Positions 1 through 10,400 of a stretch of 64,000 nt of DNA are shown here, one piece after another. Within the stretch, counting starts at the first letter, position 1. Every line of letters begins with the position of its first letter. Source of the DNA: Chitinophaga flava (lineage in GTDB: Bacteria; Bacteroidota; Bacteroidia; Chitinophagales; Chitinophagaceae); the NCBI RefSeq assembly GCF_003308995.1, contig NZ_QFFJ01000002.1:2976001-3040000 (forward strand), read 5' to 3'. The notes below the pieces were generated by a model that was not told the origin of the DNA, did no database searches, and saw nothing but the letters and a program-made list of their open reading frames with translations. The position numbers and the translations under genes were made by a program.

Positions 1-564
1 ATTCATCCAACCGTTTCTGCATATATTCCTGATGTTCATCGGGCGATTCCTGTTGCCCCTCCTGTCGCAGCATTTCCAGAAAGACGATATCCAGCGCGGA
101 TTTTATCGCTTGTTTATATCGGTCCTGCTTTTCGGTGTATTCGCGGTGTATTATTTCAAGTACCTGGTATAGTCTTCTGAATTGTGCCTGCTCCATGGGA
201 AAACAGTTCCTGGTGCTGATACGTCGTAATACTTGTCTGGCAGCTGCTTCAGCTGGTGCGTAGAAATCTTCCGTAAAATGTATGAGGTAACCCCGGCTGC
301 TCTTTTTCAGGAATAGTTGATGTATCTGCCCGGGCCGCATAAAAAATACAGTATCATCTTTGACAGGGTAGGGCGTGAAATCGATACTGTGTTCGCCAGT
401 GGCTTTTTTCAGTACCAATACGTAGTAGAAGTTATGCCGGTGCAGTTCCTGCAGCATATCCTTTTTTTCCATGAAGTCTTCAAGGGCCCGCATACTGAAT
501 CCACCGGAGAAGCCGGGTTCCTGAAGTGCCTGGTTGATATATCGGACCGGGATCTTTTGCATTG
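1..564 (-). CDS. AraC-family transcriptional regulator, C-terminus cut off by window edge
   Basis: About 188 residues are visible, read leftward from an ATG at 564; the gene runs off the left edge, so it is partial. The N-terminal part has the cupin-like sensor pattern of AraC regulators: HRHNFYYVLVL, a GEHSIDF strand and then FFMRPGQIHQLF. A helical linker region follows. The paired helix-turn-helix DNA-binding half expected in a protein of about 290 residues would lie outside the window. It is divergent from a small secreted protein and, beyond it, the RND efflux operon, which makes that operon a plausible but unproven target. Family assignment rests on the cupin half and the layout only. 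Confidence 0.75.
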
Positions 565-711
565 TACTGCAAATTAGGAAAAGTTGTCTGATGCAACAAT
601 TGTGGAAGATAGAACGACTGCCATGACTATAACATGGGCTCCTGTTTCTTCATGCCCCGGATTTTAAAGTAAATTTAATTTGTAACTATACCTACTTAAT
701 TAATTTGATAT

Positions 712-719
712 TACTTTTG
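712..719 (+). promoter_or_regulatory. Candidate -7 element (TACTTTTG) before the small secreted gene
   Basis: TACTTTTG fits the Bacteroidota -7 consensus TAnnTTTG. It lies only 7 nt before the ATG at 727, which would leave a nearly leaderless transcript. No TTTG was found at the usual -33 distance, so this is weak. Confidence 0.35.
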
Positions 720-726
720 AGCCCAA

Positions 727-1137
727 ATGATGAGAATAATAATCGGATGTATTCTGTCATTGTTTTTTATTTTATTGAAGGGGTATGCGCATACGCATGG
801 AGCCAGTGTCGATTATTCTTTCAAACAGAACTTTGGAAAATCGGTCCAGAGGGAGTTTGAAGCCATGAAAGGCCACAAAGACCATCTAAGCAAAGTACCA
901 TCTTCCGGTAAAAGAAAAACAAGTGATAGAATAAAAGAAACGGAAATCGAAGAGGAAAGTGAATCGGGCTCTTTCAAAAAATTGTTAGAGACCGGTATCT
1001 GCCATATTTCCTCTTTTTATGCACTCGAGCCTGGATGTATTTTTCCCAGCCAGAACACTACCCACCCACCTTTCTTCGCCCTCTTTTCCTATGCGGCTAC
1101 TGATAAGGTTATCGTAAACCGTGTCATAAGGATTTGA
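727..1137 (+). CDS. Small secreted hypothetical protein
   Basis: 136 residues that I do not recognise. The N-terminus (MMRIIIGCILSLFFILL followed by GYAHTHG) is a good Sec signal peptide. The middle is highly charged, with Lys/Glu/Ser-rich stretches around residues 50-85, and the C-terminal part holds two cysteines. A second ATG immediately follows the first, so translation may begin one codon later. It lies between the divergent AraC-type regulator and the RND operon, 164 bases before the latter. Function unknown; it could be a periplasmic accessory of the efflux system, but nothing in the sequence proves that. Confidence 0.55.
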   Translation: MMRIIIGCILSLFFILLKGYAHTHGASVDYSFKQNFGKSVQREFEAMKGHKDHLSKVPSSGKRKTSDRIKETEIEEESESGSFKKLLETGICHISSFYALEPGCIFPSQNTTHPPFFALFSYAATDKVIVNRVIRI

Positions 1138-1301
1138 TTCCTGTCTTACTAGGCAGGCTGAAAGCACGCGTCTGACCTTTTCCATATTTTATTTACAAAA
1201 CATTGTCCGGTTGTCTGCATGGCACATTGCTGTGTAGTCCGGGATGTCATGTGCCTATCAACAAGAATGATCAAACCCACCTGAATCAAGTATAACATAC
1301 T

Positions 1302-2387
1302 ATGAAAAGAATCACCATGCTCATGGGCTTGTATGCCTTGCTATGCCATACAAGTTGTAAATCATCAAAAGGAGAAGAAAAGGAAGCTGATACCAAGTTC
1401 CTTGTTACTAGTCCTGTAAAAATGGATACTTCCGTTACGAGGGAGTATGTATGTCAGATCCGTTCTATCCGAAACATTGAACTGAGGGCCCAGGAAAAGG
1501 GCTATCTGCAGGGTATCGCCGTAGATGAAGGCCAGGCCGTGAAAACAGGACAGCTGTTGTTCAGGATCATGCCCAAGCTCTATGAGGCTGAGTTAGCCAA
1601 GGCAGAGGCTGAAAACAAAGCGGCAGAAATTGAAGTACAGAACACACAAACGCTGGCCGACAAAAATGTAGTGTCCAAAAATGAACTGGCACTGGCGAAT
1701 GCCAAGCTGCAAAAAGCCCGGGCAGAACTCTCGCTGGCCAAAGTGCACCTGGCCTTTACTGAAATAAGAGCCCCCTTCGATGGTATCATCGACCGCCTCC
1801 ATTTAAAACTGGGAAGTCTGGTAGGAGATGGTGATCTGCTGACCACTTTATCTGACAACAGCCGCATGTGGGTATACTTTAATGTTTCTGAACCTGAATA
1901 CCTCGACTACCAGGCCAGCCTGAAATCAAAAGGAGCTGTAAAAGTAAACCTGCTGATGGCTAATAAACAGGTGTTCAAATACCCTGGTGAAGTAGAGACC
2001 ATTGAAGGCGAGTTTAATAATGAAACCGGCAACATCGCGTTCAGGGCTACTTTCCCTAATCCCGATAAACTGCTGAGACATGGAGAAACCGGTAGCATAC
2101 TCATGAATATGCCGCTGAAAGATGCGCTGATCATTCCTCAGAAAGCGACCATGGAAATCATGGACAAGAAATATGTTTTTGTAGTGAATAAAGATAATGT
2201 GGTGAAGTTAAAACTCATCACTATCAGTGCTGAAATGCCCGATTTGTATGTAGTGAAAGAAGGTGTTTCTGAAAATGATAAAATATTGCTGGAGGGTTTA
2301 CGGAAGGTGAAAGATAATGATAAGATCTCCTTTGACTATGAAGAGCCAGCGAAGGTGATCTCCCATTTAAAATTACCAACGGAATAA
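1302..2387 (+). CDS. RND efflux periplasmic adaptor (membrane fusion protein)
   Basis: 361 residues. It bridges the inner-membrane pump and outer-membrane channel of a tripartite drug efflux system. The N-terminus (LLCHTSCKSS) suggests a lipoprotein. After it come a lipoyl/barrel-sandwich half (residues about 45-75, with QEKGYLQGIAVDEGQAV), an alpha-helical hairpin rich in Ala/Glu/Lys (about 90-150), the second lipoyl half (FTEIRAPFDGIIDRL), then beta-barrel and membrane-proximal domains ending near 350. This is the AcrA/MexA order and length. It is the first gene of an operon: 24 bases separate it from the pump gene. Substrate cannot be deduced. Confidence 0.93.
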   Translation: MKRITMLMGLYALLCHTSCKSSKGEEKEADTKFLVTSPVKMDTSVTREYVCQIRSIRNIELRAQEKGYLQGIAVDEGQAVKTGQLLFRIMPKLYEAELAKAEAENKAAEIEVQNTQTLADKNVVSKNELALANAKLQKARAELSLAKVHLAFTEIRAPFDGIIDRLHLKLGSLVGDGDLLTTLSDNSRMWVYFNVSEPEYLDYQASLKSKGAVKVNLLMANKQVFKYPGEVETIEGEFNNETGNIAFRATFPNPDKLLRHGETGSILMNMPLKDALIIPQKATMEIMDKKYVFVVNKDNVVKLKLITISAEMPDLYVVKEGVSENDKILLEGLRKVKDNDKISFDYEEPAKVISHLKLPTE

Positions 2388-2411
2388 TGTAAACCTCCAA
2401 AAGCAATAGCC

Positions 2412-5400
2412 ATGTTCAATATATTCATGAAAAGGCCGGTCTTTGCGATAGTGATATCCCTTGTCATTATCTTCATGGGCGTACTGGCAATTAATACACT
2501 ACCTACCTCACAGTTCCCTTCCATTGCACCGCCAAGGGTTATCGTGAGTGTAGCCTATCCGGGGGCCAGCGCAGATGTGCTGGTCAAATCGGTGCTCATT
2601 CCACTGGAGAAGTCGGTTAACGGCGTACCCGGGATGAAATACATGACTTCAGACGCTACCAGCGCCGGTGAAGCAAACATACAGGTGGTTTTTGATCTGG
2701 GTACAGATCCCAACCAGGCTGTGGTAAACGTAAAAAACCGTATTGAGCAGGTAACAAACCGCCTGCCCGAACTGGTGCAGCGCGAAGGGATTGTGGTGAA
2801 TATCCTGCAGCCCAACATGCTGATGTATGTTAACGTATACAGTAAAGATCCCAAAGCGGATGAAAATTTCCTGTATAACTTTTCCAACGTTAACATCTTA
2901 CGCGAGCTGAGCAGGGTAAAAGGTATCGGTAATGCCCAGATCCTGGGTAGCCGGCAGTATGCGATGCGTATCTGGCTGAAACCCGACAGGATGCGTGCTT
3001 ACAACGTATCAACGGATGAGGTGATGGCCGCACTGGGAAGCCAGAGTGTGATCGGTTCCCCCGGACGTCTTGGCCGAAGTGATGGTAAACGTTCGGAAGC
3101 GCTGGAATATGTACTCACCTACCAAGGCCGGTATAATCAGCCGGAACAATATAAGGATGTGATCATCCGGGCTAATCCAAACGGAGAGCTGCTGCGACTG
3201 AAAGACATTGCAGACGTGGAGCTGGGTAGTGAGTTCTATGATATTTATTCCAACCTCAACAATCATCCTTCTGCGGCGATTGTGCTGAAGCAGACCTATG
3301 GCAGTAACGCCAGCGATGTGATTAAGGAAGTAAAAGCGAAACTGGAAGAACTGAAAGGCTCTTTCCCGCCGGGGATGGACTATGAAATCAGTTATGATGT
3401 GTCCAGCTTCCTTGATGCTTCTATAGAAAAGGTAATCCATACACTGGCCGAGGCTTTTGTGCTGGTTGCCATTGTGGTGTTCCTGTTCCTGGGTGACTGG
3501 CGTTCTACGTTGATTCCTACACTGGCTGTTCCGGTATCACTGGTTGGGGCCTTCTTTTTTATGCAGCTTTTCGGGCTTACGATCAACCTCATCACCTTGT
3601 TTGCACTGGTACTGGCAATCGGTATTGTGGTAGATAATGCGATTGTGGTGATTGAGGCGGTGCACGCCAAAATGGAGGAGGAACATCTTTCTCCTTATGC
3701 GGCTACCAAAAAAGTATTGCATGAGATCAGCGGTGCTATCGTGGCCATCACTTTTGTAATGGCGGCGGTATTTATTCCGGTGGCGTTTATGTCTGGACCC
3801 GTCGGTATTTTCTACCGTCAGTTCTCCATTACTATGGCTACTTCCATCGTGCTCTCCGGTATCGTGGCGTTGACGCTTACACCGGTACTTTGCGCTATCC
3901 TGCTGAAGAATAACCACGGAAAGCCTAAGAAAAAAACGCCGATCGACAAATTCCTGGATGCTTTCAACAGAGGATTCGAAAAACTAACGGGCAGGTATAC
4001 ACGACTCATGGAAAAAATCGTGAACCGCCGGGTGGTCACTTTCGGTATCCTGCTGGCTTTTGGATTCGGCATATTTGGTGTCGGCAAAACGCTTCCTTCA
4101 GGCTTTATCCCCAGTGAAGACCAGGGTATGATCTACGCCATTATCCAGACCCCGCCCGGTTCTACGCTGGAAAGAACAAACGAGATGGCCAAGAAGGTAC
4201 AGGAGATTGCTGAACATGTGGAAGGTATTCAGTCTGTTTCTGCACTGGCAGGGTATGAGGTGCTGACCGAGGGTCGCGGCTCCAATGCCGGTACCTGTCT
4301 GATCAACCTCAAAGGCTGGTCTGAACGTAAACATTCCGTTAACCAGGTCATCGCTGAGCTGGAAGAAAAATGCCGGGACATTCCCGGAGCCACTATCGAA
4401 TTCTTCGGTCCACCGGCAGTACCCGGTTATGGTGCAGCAGGCGGTTTCTCGCTGCGTCTGCTCGACAAGACTAACGGAGACGACTATAAGGAGATGGAAA
4501 AGGTAAACGATGAGTTTATGGCGGCATTGAGAAAAAGGAAAGAGCTGACAGGCTTATTCACTTTTTACAGTGCCAACTATCCGCAATATGAGCTGCAGAT
4601 CGACAACCAGGCCGCCATGCAGAAAGGTGTTTCTATCGGCAAAGCGATGGACAACCTTTCCATCCTGATCGGTAGTACCTATGAACTGGGCTTTATCCGG
4701 TTTGGTAACTTCTTTAAGGTATATGTGCAGGCTGCGCCCGAATACAGAAGGCTGCCCGACGATCTGATGAACCTGTACGTAAAAAACAACCGTGATGAGA
4801 TGGTACCTTATTCTGCTTTCATGAGTATCAAAAAAACACATGGGCTGAATGAGATCACCAGGTATAATATGTACAACTCGTCTGCTATCCGTGGGGAGCC
4901 TGCTGCAGGATACAGCAGTGGTGAAGCAATTAAAATCATCCAGGAAGTGGCCGCTAAAACGTTGCCCCACGGCTATGGTATTGACTGGGAAGGCCTTTCC
5001 AAAGATGAAGCCGGCAGGGGAAATGAAGCGATCTACATCTTCCTGGTGGTGCTGTTCTTTGTATACCTGATCCTGGCGGCACAATATGAAAGTTTCGTAT
5101 TGCCGTTGGCGGTAGTGCTCTCGCTGCCTGCAGGCGTTTTCGGTTCCTTTTTGCTGATTAAGGTAATGGGCTTGTCTAATGATATCTATGCACAGGTGGG
5201 CCTGATCATGCTGGTAGGTTTGCTGGGTAAGAACGCCGTACTGATCGTGGAATTTGCAGCACAGCGTCATCGTGCAGGCGTGTCCGTATACCAGGCGGCC
5301 ATAGAAGGCGCCCGCACCCGTTTCCGTCCGATATTGATGACTTCCCTTGCATTTATTGCGGGCCTGATTCCGCTGGTGTTTGCTACCGGTCCGGGTGCCA

Positions 5401-5603
5401 TTGGTAACCGTACCATCGGTGCGGCATCACTGGGCGGAATGCTGATCGGAACGATGTTCGGGGTGGTCCTCATTCCGGGCTTGTACTACATATTTGGCAG
5501 CATCGCCGCGAAACGCAAACTCATTAAAGACGAAGATGAGAAACCGTTAACCGAACGTAAGATCATCATTCTGGAAGAAGATACCATTAACGCGAGAAAC
5601 TGA
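2412..5603 (+). CDS. RND efflux pump, HAE1 (AcrB-like) permease
   Basis: 1063 residues, the usual length for the hydrophobe/amphiphile efflux-1 family. It is the proton-driven inner-membrane pump of the operon. It starts with the typical FMKRPVFAIVISLVIIFMG first helix. Two large periplasmic loops each follow a first helix of a six-plus-six transmembrane repeat, and FIPSEDQGMIYAIIQTPPGSTL is typical of the family. TM4 reads GIVVDNAIVVIEAV, with one acidic relay residue where AcrB has two. TM10 has GKNAVLIVEFA with the conserved lysine. The gene lies 5 bases upstream of the outer-membrane factor gene. Substrate unknown. Confidence 0.95.
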   Translation: MFNIFMKRPVFAIVISLVIIFMGVLAINTLPTSQFPSIAPPRVIVSVAYPGASADVLVKSVLIPLEKSVNGVPGMKYMTSDATSAGEANIQVVFDLGTDPNQAVVNVKNRIEQVTNRLPELVQREGIVVNILQPNMLMYVNVYSKDPKADENFLYNFSNVNILRELSRVKGIGNAQILGSRQYAMRIWLKPDRMRAYNVSTDEVMAALGSQSVIGSPGRLGRSDGKRSEALEYVLTYQGRYNQPEQYKDVIIRANPNGELLRLKDIADVELGSEFYDIYSNLNNHPSAAIVLKQTYGSNASDVIKEVKAKLEELKGSFPPGMDYEISYDVSSFLDASIEKVIHTLAEAFVLVAIVVFLFLGDWRSTLIPTLAVPVSLVGAFFFMQLFGLTINLITLFALVLAIGIVVDNAIVVIEAVHAKMEEEHLSPYAATKKVLHEISGAIVAITFVMAAVFIPVAFMSGPVGIFYRQFSITMATSIVLSGIVALTLTPVLCAILLKNNHGKPKKKTPIDKFLDAFNRGFEKLTGRYTRLMEKIVNRRVVTFGILLAFGFGIFGVGKTLPSGFIPSEDQGMIYAIIQTPPGSTLERTNEMAKKVQEIAEHVEGIQSVSALAGYEVLTEGRGSNAGTCLINLKGWSERKHSVNQVIAELEEKCRDIPGATIEFFGPPAVPGYGAAGGFSLRLLDKTNGDDYKEMEKVNDEFMAALRKRKELTGLFTFYSANYPQYELQIDNQAAMQKGVSIGKAMDNLSILIGSTYELGFIRFGNFFKVYVQAAPEYRRLPDDLMNLYVKNNRDEMVPYSAFMSIKKTHGLNEITRYNMYNSSAIRGEPAAGYSSGEAIKIIQEVAAKTLPHGYGIDWEGLSKDEAGRGNEAIYIFLVVLFFVYLILAAQYESFVLPLAVVLSLPAGVFGSFLLIKVMGLSNDIYAQVGLIMLVGLLGKNAVLIVEFAAQRHRAGVSVYQAAIEGARTRFRPILMTSLAFIAGLIPLVFATGPGAIGNRTIGAASLGGMLIGTMFGVVLIPGLYYIFGSIAAKRKLIKDEDEKPLTERKIIILEEDTINARN

Positions 5604-5608
5604 TCATA

Positions 5609-7039
5609 ATGCCAAGAAGAAAATATAAATATATAGGAATAGCCTGTCTTTCTCTGACCTATGCGGCCTGTAAAGTGCCGGCGCTGGTTGGGAAAACAGC
5701 TGACAAGACCGTTCCTGCGAGTTACAACAATTCACAGGATACCGTCAATACTGCCCAGGTGAAGTGGAACCAGTATTTTACCGATCCTTACCTGGTGGCC
5801 CTGATCGATACTGCGCTGAAGAATAATCAGGAACTGAATATTGCCTTACAGGAAATAGAAATATCCAGAAATGAGGTAAGGGCCAGAAAGGGTGAATATT
5901 TACCCTTCGTGGGCATAAAAGGCGCTGCTGGTTTAGACAAATCAGCCCGGTACACCAATATCGGTGCTATGGAAGCTAATACAGAGATCAAGCCGGGAAA
6001 AGAAATGCCAGACCCATTACCGGACTATCTGTTAGGGGTATACGCTAACTGGGAAGTGGATATCTGGCATAAGTTGCATAATGCCAGCAAAGCGGCCGTG
6101 GCCCGCTATCTGTCTACAGTAGAAGGCCGGAATTTCGTGATCACCAACCTGGTGGCTGAAATCGCGAACTCCTACTACGAACTGCTGGCATTGGATAACC
6201 AGCTCGACATTGTAAAAAAGAACATGGAGATCCAGCACAATGCCCTCGAGATCGTAAAACTGCAGAAAGAAGCCACCCGGGTAACGGAACTGGCTGTACG
6301 TAAATTTGAAGCGGAGGTGCTGAATACCCAAAACCTGCAGTATGGCATTCTGCAGAAGATCACGGAAACAGAGAACAGGATCAACTACCTGCTGGCCCGG
6401 TATCCGCAGCCCGTCCTCAGAAACGGCCAACGTTTTGATGAGCTGGTTCCGGCTTCCATTCATGCCGGTATTCCTTCACAGTTACTGGCCAACCGCCCCG
6501 ATATCAAACAGGCGGAGCTGGCGCTAACTGCTGCCCAGCTGGATGTGAAAGTGGCAAGAGCCCGTTTTTACCCTTCTCTGGGTATTTCCGCTTCCGTCGG
6601 CTATCAGGCATTTAATCCGGGCTATCTGTTAAGAACGCCGGAGTCCCTGCTGTATTCATTAGCAGGAGAACTGGTGGCGCCGCTGGTCAACAGGAACGCG
6701 ATCAAAGCGACCTATTACAGTGCCAACGCTACGCAGATACAAGCCGTTTATAATTATGAACGTACGATTCTGAACGCATACGTGGAAGTGGCCAACCAGC
6801 TGGCTAAAATCAATAATCTTGAAAAAAGCTACGATCTGAAATCCCAACAAGTAGTGAAGCTGACCCAGTCTATTGACATTTCCAACGACCTGTTCAAATC
6901 GGCCCGTGCTGATTACATGGAAGTGTTGATGACACAGCGTGATGCACTGGAATCGAAGTTTGAACTGATCGAAACAAAAAAACAACAGTTAAATGCGATG
7001 GTGAATATTTACCAGGCATTAGGTGGAGGATGGAATTAG
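5609..7039 (+). CDS. Outer-membrane efflux factor (TolC/NodT family lipoprotein)
   Basis: 476 residues. It supplies the outer-membrane duct for the preceding pump. The N-terminus ends in TYAACK, a lipobox-like site. The body shows the duplicated outer-membrane-efflux pattern: an ALKNNQELNIALQEI helix near residues 70-85 and its second-half counterpart LTAAQLDVKVARARFYPSLGISASVGYQ near residues 305-335. The conserved LLANRPDI motif lies just before the latter. Length and order match OprM/NodT-type factors. It is the last gene of the operon, followed 46 bases later by a strong hairpin terminator. Confidence 0.93.
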   Translation: MPRRKYKYIGIACLSLTYAACKVPALVGKTADKTVPASYNNSQDTVNTAQVKWNQYFTDPYLVALIDTALKNNQELNIALQEIEISRNEVRARKGEYLPFVGIKGAAGLDKSARYTNIGAMEANTEIKPGKEMPDPLPDYLLGVYANWEVDIWHKLHNASKAAVARYLSTVEGRNFVITNLVAEIANSYYELLALDNQLDIVKKNMEIQHNALEIVKLQKEATRVTELAVRKFEAEVLNTQNLQYGILQKITETENRINYLLARYPQPVLRNGQRFDELVPASIHAGIPSQLLANRPDIKQAELALTAAQLDVKVARARFYPSLGISASVGYQAFNPGYLLRTPESLLYSLAGELVAPLVNRNAIKATYYSANATQIQAVYNYERTILNAYVEVANQLAKINNLEKSYDLKSQQVVKLTQSIDISNDLFKSARADYMEVLMTQRDALESKFELIETKKQQLNAMVNIYQALGGGWN

Positions 7040-7085
7040 TTTTTGCTGATCAGAAAATTAAAAATAGGACGTTTCTACAATTGAA

Positions 7086-7120
7086 GTGCCCCCAAAAAGC
7101 CAAGGAGCTTTTGGGGGCAC
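7086..7120 (+). terminator. Hairpin terminator of the RND efflux operon
   Basis: Arms GTGCCCCCAAAA(A)GC and GCTTTTGGGGGCAC around a short loop, with one bulged A. It lies 46 bases after the last efflux gene. The stem sequence is the same as that of the hairpin at 16028-16066. Confidence 0.8.
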
Positions 7121-7279
7121 TTTCAGTTTAAAGTGTTCAGTGGAAATCCGGAAGATGATGAATGAATCGATGGTTATCATTGATATGCTAGTACTGCTTA
7201 CCTTCTCTTCTTAATAATGCCTCAGTTAATTTAAAGTAAATAAAAAATAAGTGTAATTTTTCAAGGGTTATATAACCTG

Positions 7280-7308
7280 TTGATTTATAGTTTAGGGAAT
7301 TAAATTTG
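7280..7308 (+). promoter_or_regulatory. Candidate promoter of the Rhs operon
   Basis: TTG at 7280-7282, an 18-base spacer, and TAAATTTG at 7301-7308 match the Bacteroidota -33/-7 arrangement. Transcription would begin near 7315 and leave a leader of about 150 bases before the ATG at 7464. A 12-base perfect palindrome, GGTTATATAACC at 7266-7277, lies just upstream and could be a regulator site. The rest of the AT-rich 7040-7463 gap holds only the terminator at 7086-7120; I see no gene in it. Confidence 0.5.
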
Positions 7309-7463
7309 CCCAACGAATAACGTTAGTATTTATTTTCTTGCTGGTTTTCTATTTTGAAAATAATTTTTCTTGTCCTATCATTACATAAAATAACCAAAGT
7401 CAGAATAATCATTTATTAGTATTTCCTCGTTTCCATCATTGTAAACCTATATTTGAGTTAACC

Positions 7464-10400
7464 ATGAATTATCCCTTGTTGCCTTTGCTGGTGAAAGCCA
7501 GACTATGCCATAAGTTTAAGTACTGGCGGAGTATTGCCTGTACAGTCTTTTTTTGTGGTATCCTCTGTCTTTCGCTGTTAACTGCCTCCATTGCGCATGC
7601 GCAAATCGATGTCAGTAAACCTGTAGGAGGAACAACCGCTTTCCTTGATCAGACCGCCACTGGCGGAGCTGCCTACACGGTTCCCATACAACTGCCGCCA
7701 GGAACAAATAATGTGGAGCCCCAACTGAATCTTTCCTACAACTCCCATGCAGGGAGCGGTATTGCCGGCGTTGGATGGAACCTCAGTGGATTGCCCTCCA
7801 TTGCCCGGGCCGGCCGGAATAATTATTATAACGGTATTACCTATCCTGTTTCTTATGAAAACAGTACGGACGCCTTTGTGATGGATGGCATGCGAATGTT
7901 TCCCACCACCGGCAGTAATGGCGCCAATGGTACCGTGTATGGTTTTGAGAATGAAAATTATTCTAAAATAGAATCATTCGGAGGTACAGAGTACACCGGC
8001 CCCACCTCGTTCAAAGTGACCAGTAAAGATGGGACCATCATGGAATTCGGGAACACTGCCGATTCCCGGCTGATGACTGAAACTGCCACTACAGGCGGTT
8101 CACTGGCAACTATGGTATGGTATCTGAATAAACTAACTGACCGGAATGGTAATTACATCCTTTTTAATTATACAACGATCAACTTTTCACGGACAGTAGT
8201 CATCAATGAAATCAGCTACACGGGCAATACCGCCGCGGGACAGGCTCCGTACAACAAGATCAAATTTAATTACGACAGTCGCCCGGATGTAACCACCACC
8301 TATGAATCCGGCTTCTCCTCCATATTGGGAGCTCTGTTGTCTTCTATTGTGATCACTACCTCCGGGCAGACATTCAAAACCTATCAGCTGGCGTACAACA
8401 ATGTACAAAGCCAGCCCTTTCTGCAAACCATCACAGAAATAGGTACAAACGGGGTGGCATTGAACCCGCTCCGCTTTTACTATGGAAACAATGCTACCGC
8501 AGAAGATGTACGCATACTACCTCCTTATCCTTTTTTGCCTTCGCAGGATTGTATCGCAGGGGATTTTGATGGAGATGGCCAGACAGATGTACTAACAGCC
8601 TCCTATAATTTTGATAATAACGGTTTTAAGTACCATACCAAATATCAGATATTCAGAAACTTTAATGCTTTCGGATCGGTAGGTATGGTATCTGCCCTTT
8701 ACACTTATCCTTCTTTGCCCTCCAATGTGGAAGTAATGGGAGTGAAGGAAAATTCCTACTATAATTTCCTTGCACAGGATTACGATGGTGATGGTAAAGA
8801 TGATGTGGTATTCATGCAAACAGGACAAACCGGTAGTGGTAGCAGTGCCAGGAGATACCTGCAGCAGATCACTATCAACCATACCCGGACCTATACGCCT
8901 TCTTCCGGTTGGGGTTACCTCTCCAAAGTCTACAACCAGCTGCCGCAGAAAGCATTGTATGCGAACCCCTGTAAATATATCAGCCAATCAGGCCGTTTCT
9001 TTATCCCCGGCGACTTTGACGGTGATGGCAGCCAGGATTACCTGCTGATACTGGGTATTAATCCTGATAATTCATACGGCGCATTTCTCTCCAGTCCCGG
9101 AAAGCAGGTGCTGAACCGCGAAATAGCCAACTTCGGGGTTGGCGCTAATACTTTTGGCGACTTTTACGCTACCAGCATCGCAACTGCTGACGATATCATT
9201 CCCTTTGATGTAGATGGCGATGGTAAAACGGAGCTGCTGGTGATAAAAGGAAGTACATCCTATGTGGTGTCTATCTACCCTGTATCCGTAGCCACCGGTT
9301 ATAGCTATGCTGCCAAGGTATTATTCACCACCAATGAAATTGCAGCTGGTTATCGTGTATTTCCGGGAGATTTTAATGGAGATGGCAAAACAGATTTGTT
9401 TGTACGCAATACCAAAAATAACTCCTTCGGTACCTGGAAAATGCTGATCAGCAAAGGTAACGGCCTGGTGTCATCTGCTATCCCCTTGCTGAGAAACAGA
9501 TTTATCCTGCCGGGTGACGATGTTTATCCGGTAGCACATCAGTTGGTGGTAGGCGACTTTAACCAGGATGGTAAATCTGACCTGCTTCATTGCCTGGACG
9601 AGTCCGGCACTTCTGCCAGATACAATATTTATTATAGCACCGGCAATGGGTTTATTGGGGAAACGTATACCAAAAATGGTAGCATCAACGGAGATAATGC
9701 TATCAGCGGAGATCTCAATGGCGATGGGAAAATGGATTGTGTAAGCCTGAAAGGACAAACCGGTTTGATTGTAAGTCTGAAGCCAGATAAGGAAGAAAGG
9801 CTGCTGTCAAAGGTGGTAAACGGCTTCGGTGCGGAAAACACCATCACTTACTCGCCTCTTTCCAAAAGTGCATCCGCTGTTTACAGCCGGTCTCCGGAAT
9901 ATGAGTATGCCAATGCAAGTGAAATAAACGGCGGATCATCATACCTTTATGCTTACCCTTATCAGGTAATTCAACCCAGTCTGAATGTAGTTACTTCCAT
10001 CGGCTCTCCTGATGGTATTGGAGGGACTGCCTATAACCGCTATACCTATCAGGACGCCATGTTTCAAAAAACAGGCCGCGGTTTTCTGGGCTTCCGGAAA
10101 ATAGCGGTTGATAATGGCAGCAATTATTCCACTACCACCACACTAAGTGAAATCAATACCCAGTTCCTGGCGCCGTATGTCACTAAAAAAACTGTGACCT
10201 ATGGTGGCAATGTTTCAGAGACACGCCCCACCTATACTTTCGTGCCGGTTGGATCAGGATATTTTGATAAACGTTTTGAACAACGGCTGACCAAACTATT
10301 GGATATTGACTACATTACCAACACTGGCCGACAAACGACCAACACCTATGATAACACTGGTAATATCACTAACAGTGTAATCGTCAAAGGTGCATGGAAT

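Noticed and set aside
4554..5270. 238-codon minus-strand frame opposite the RND pump
   Set aside because: It overlaps a fully conserved pump gene and its translation is rich in His/Gln/Arg with no domain.
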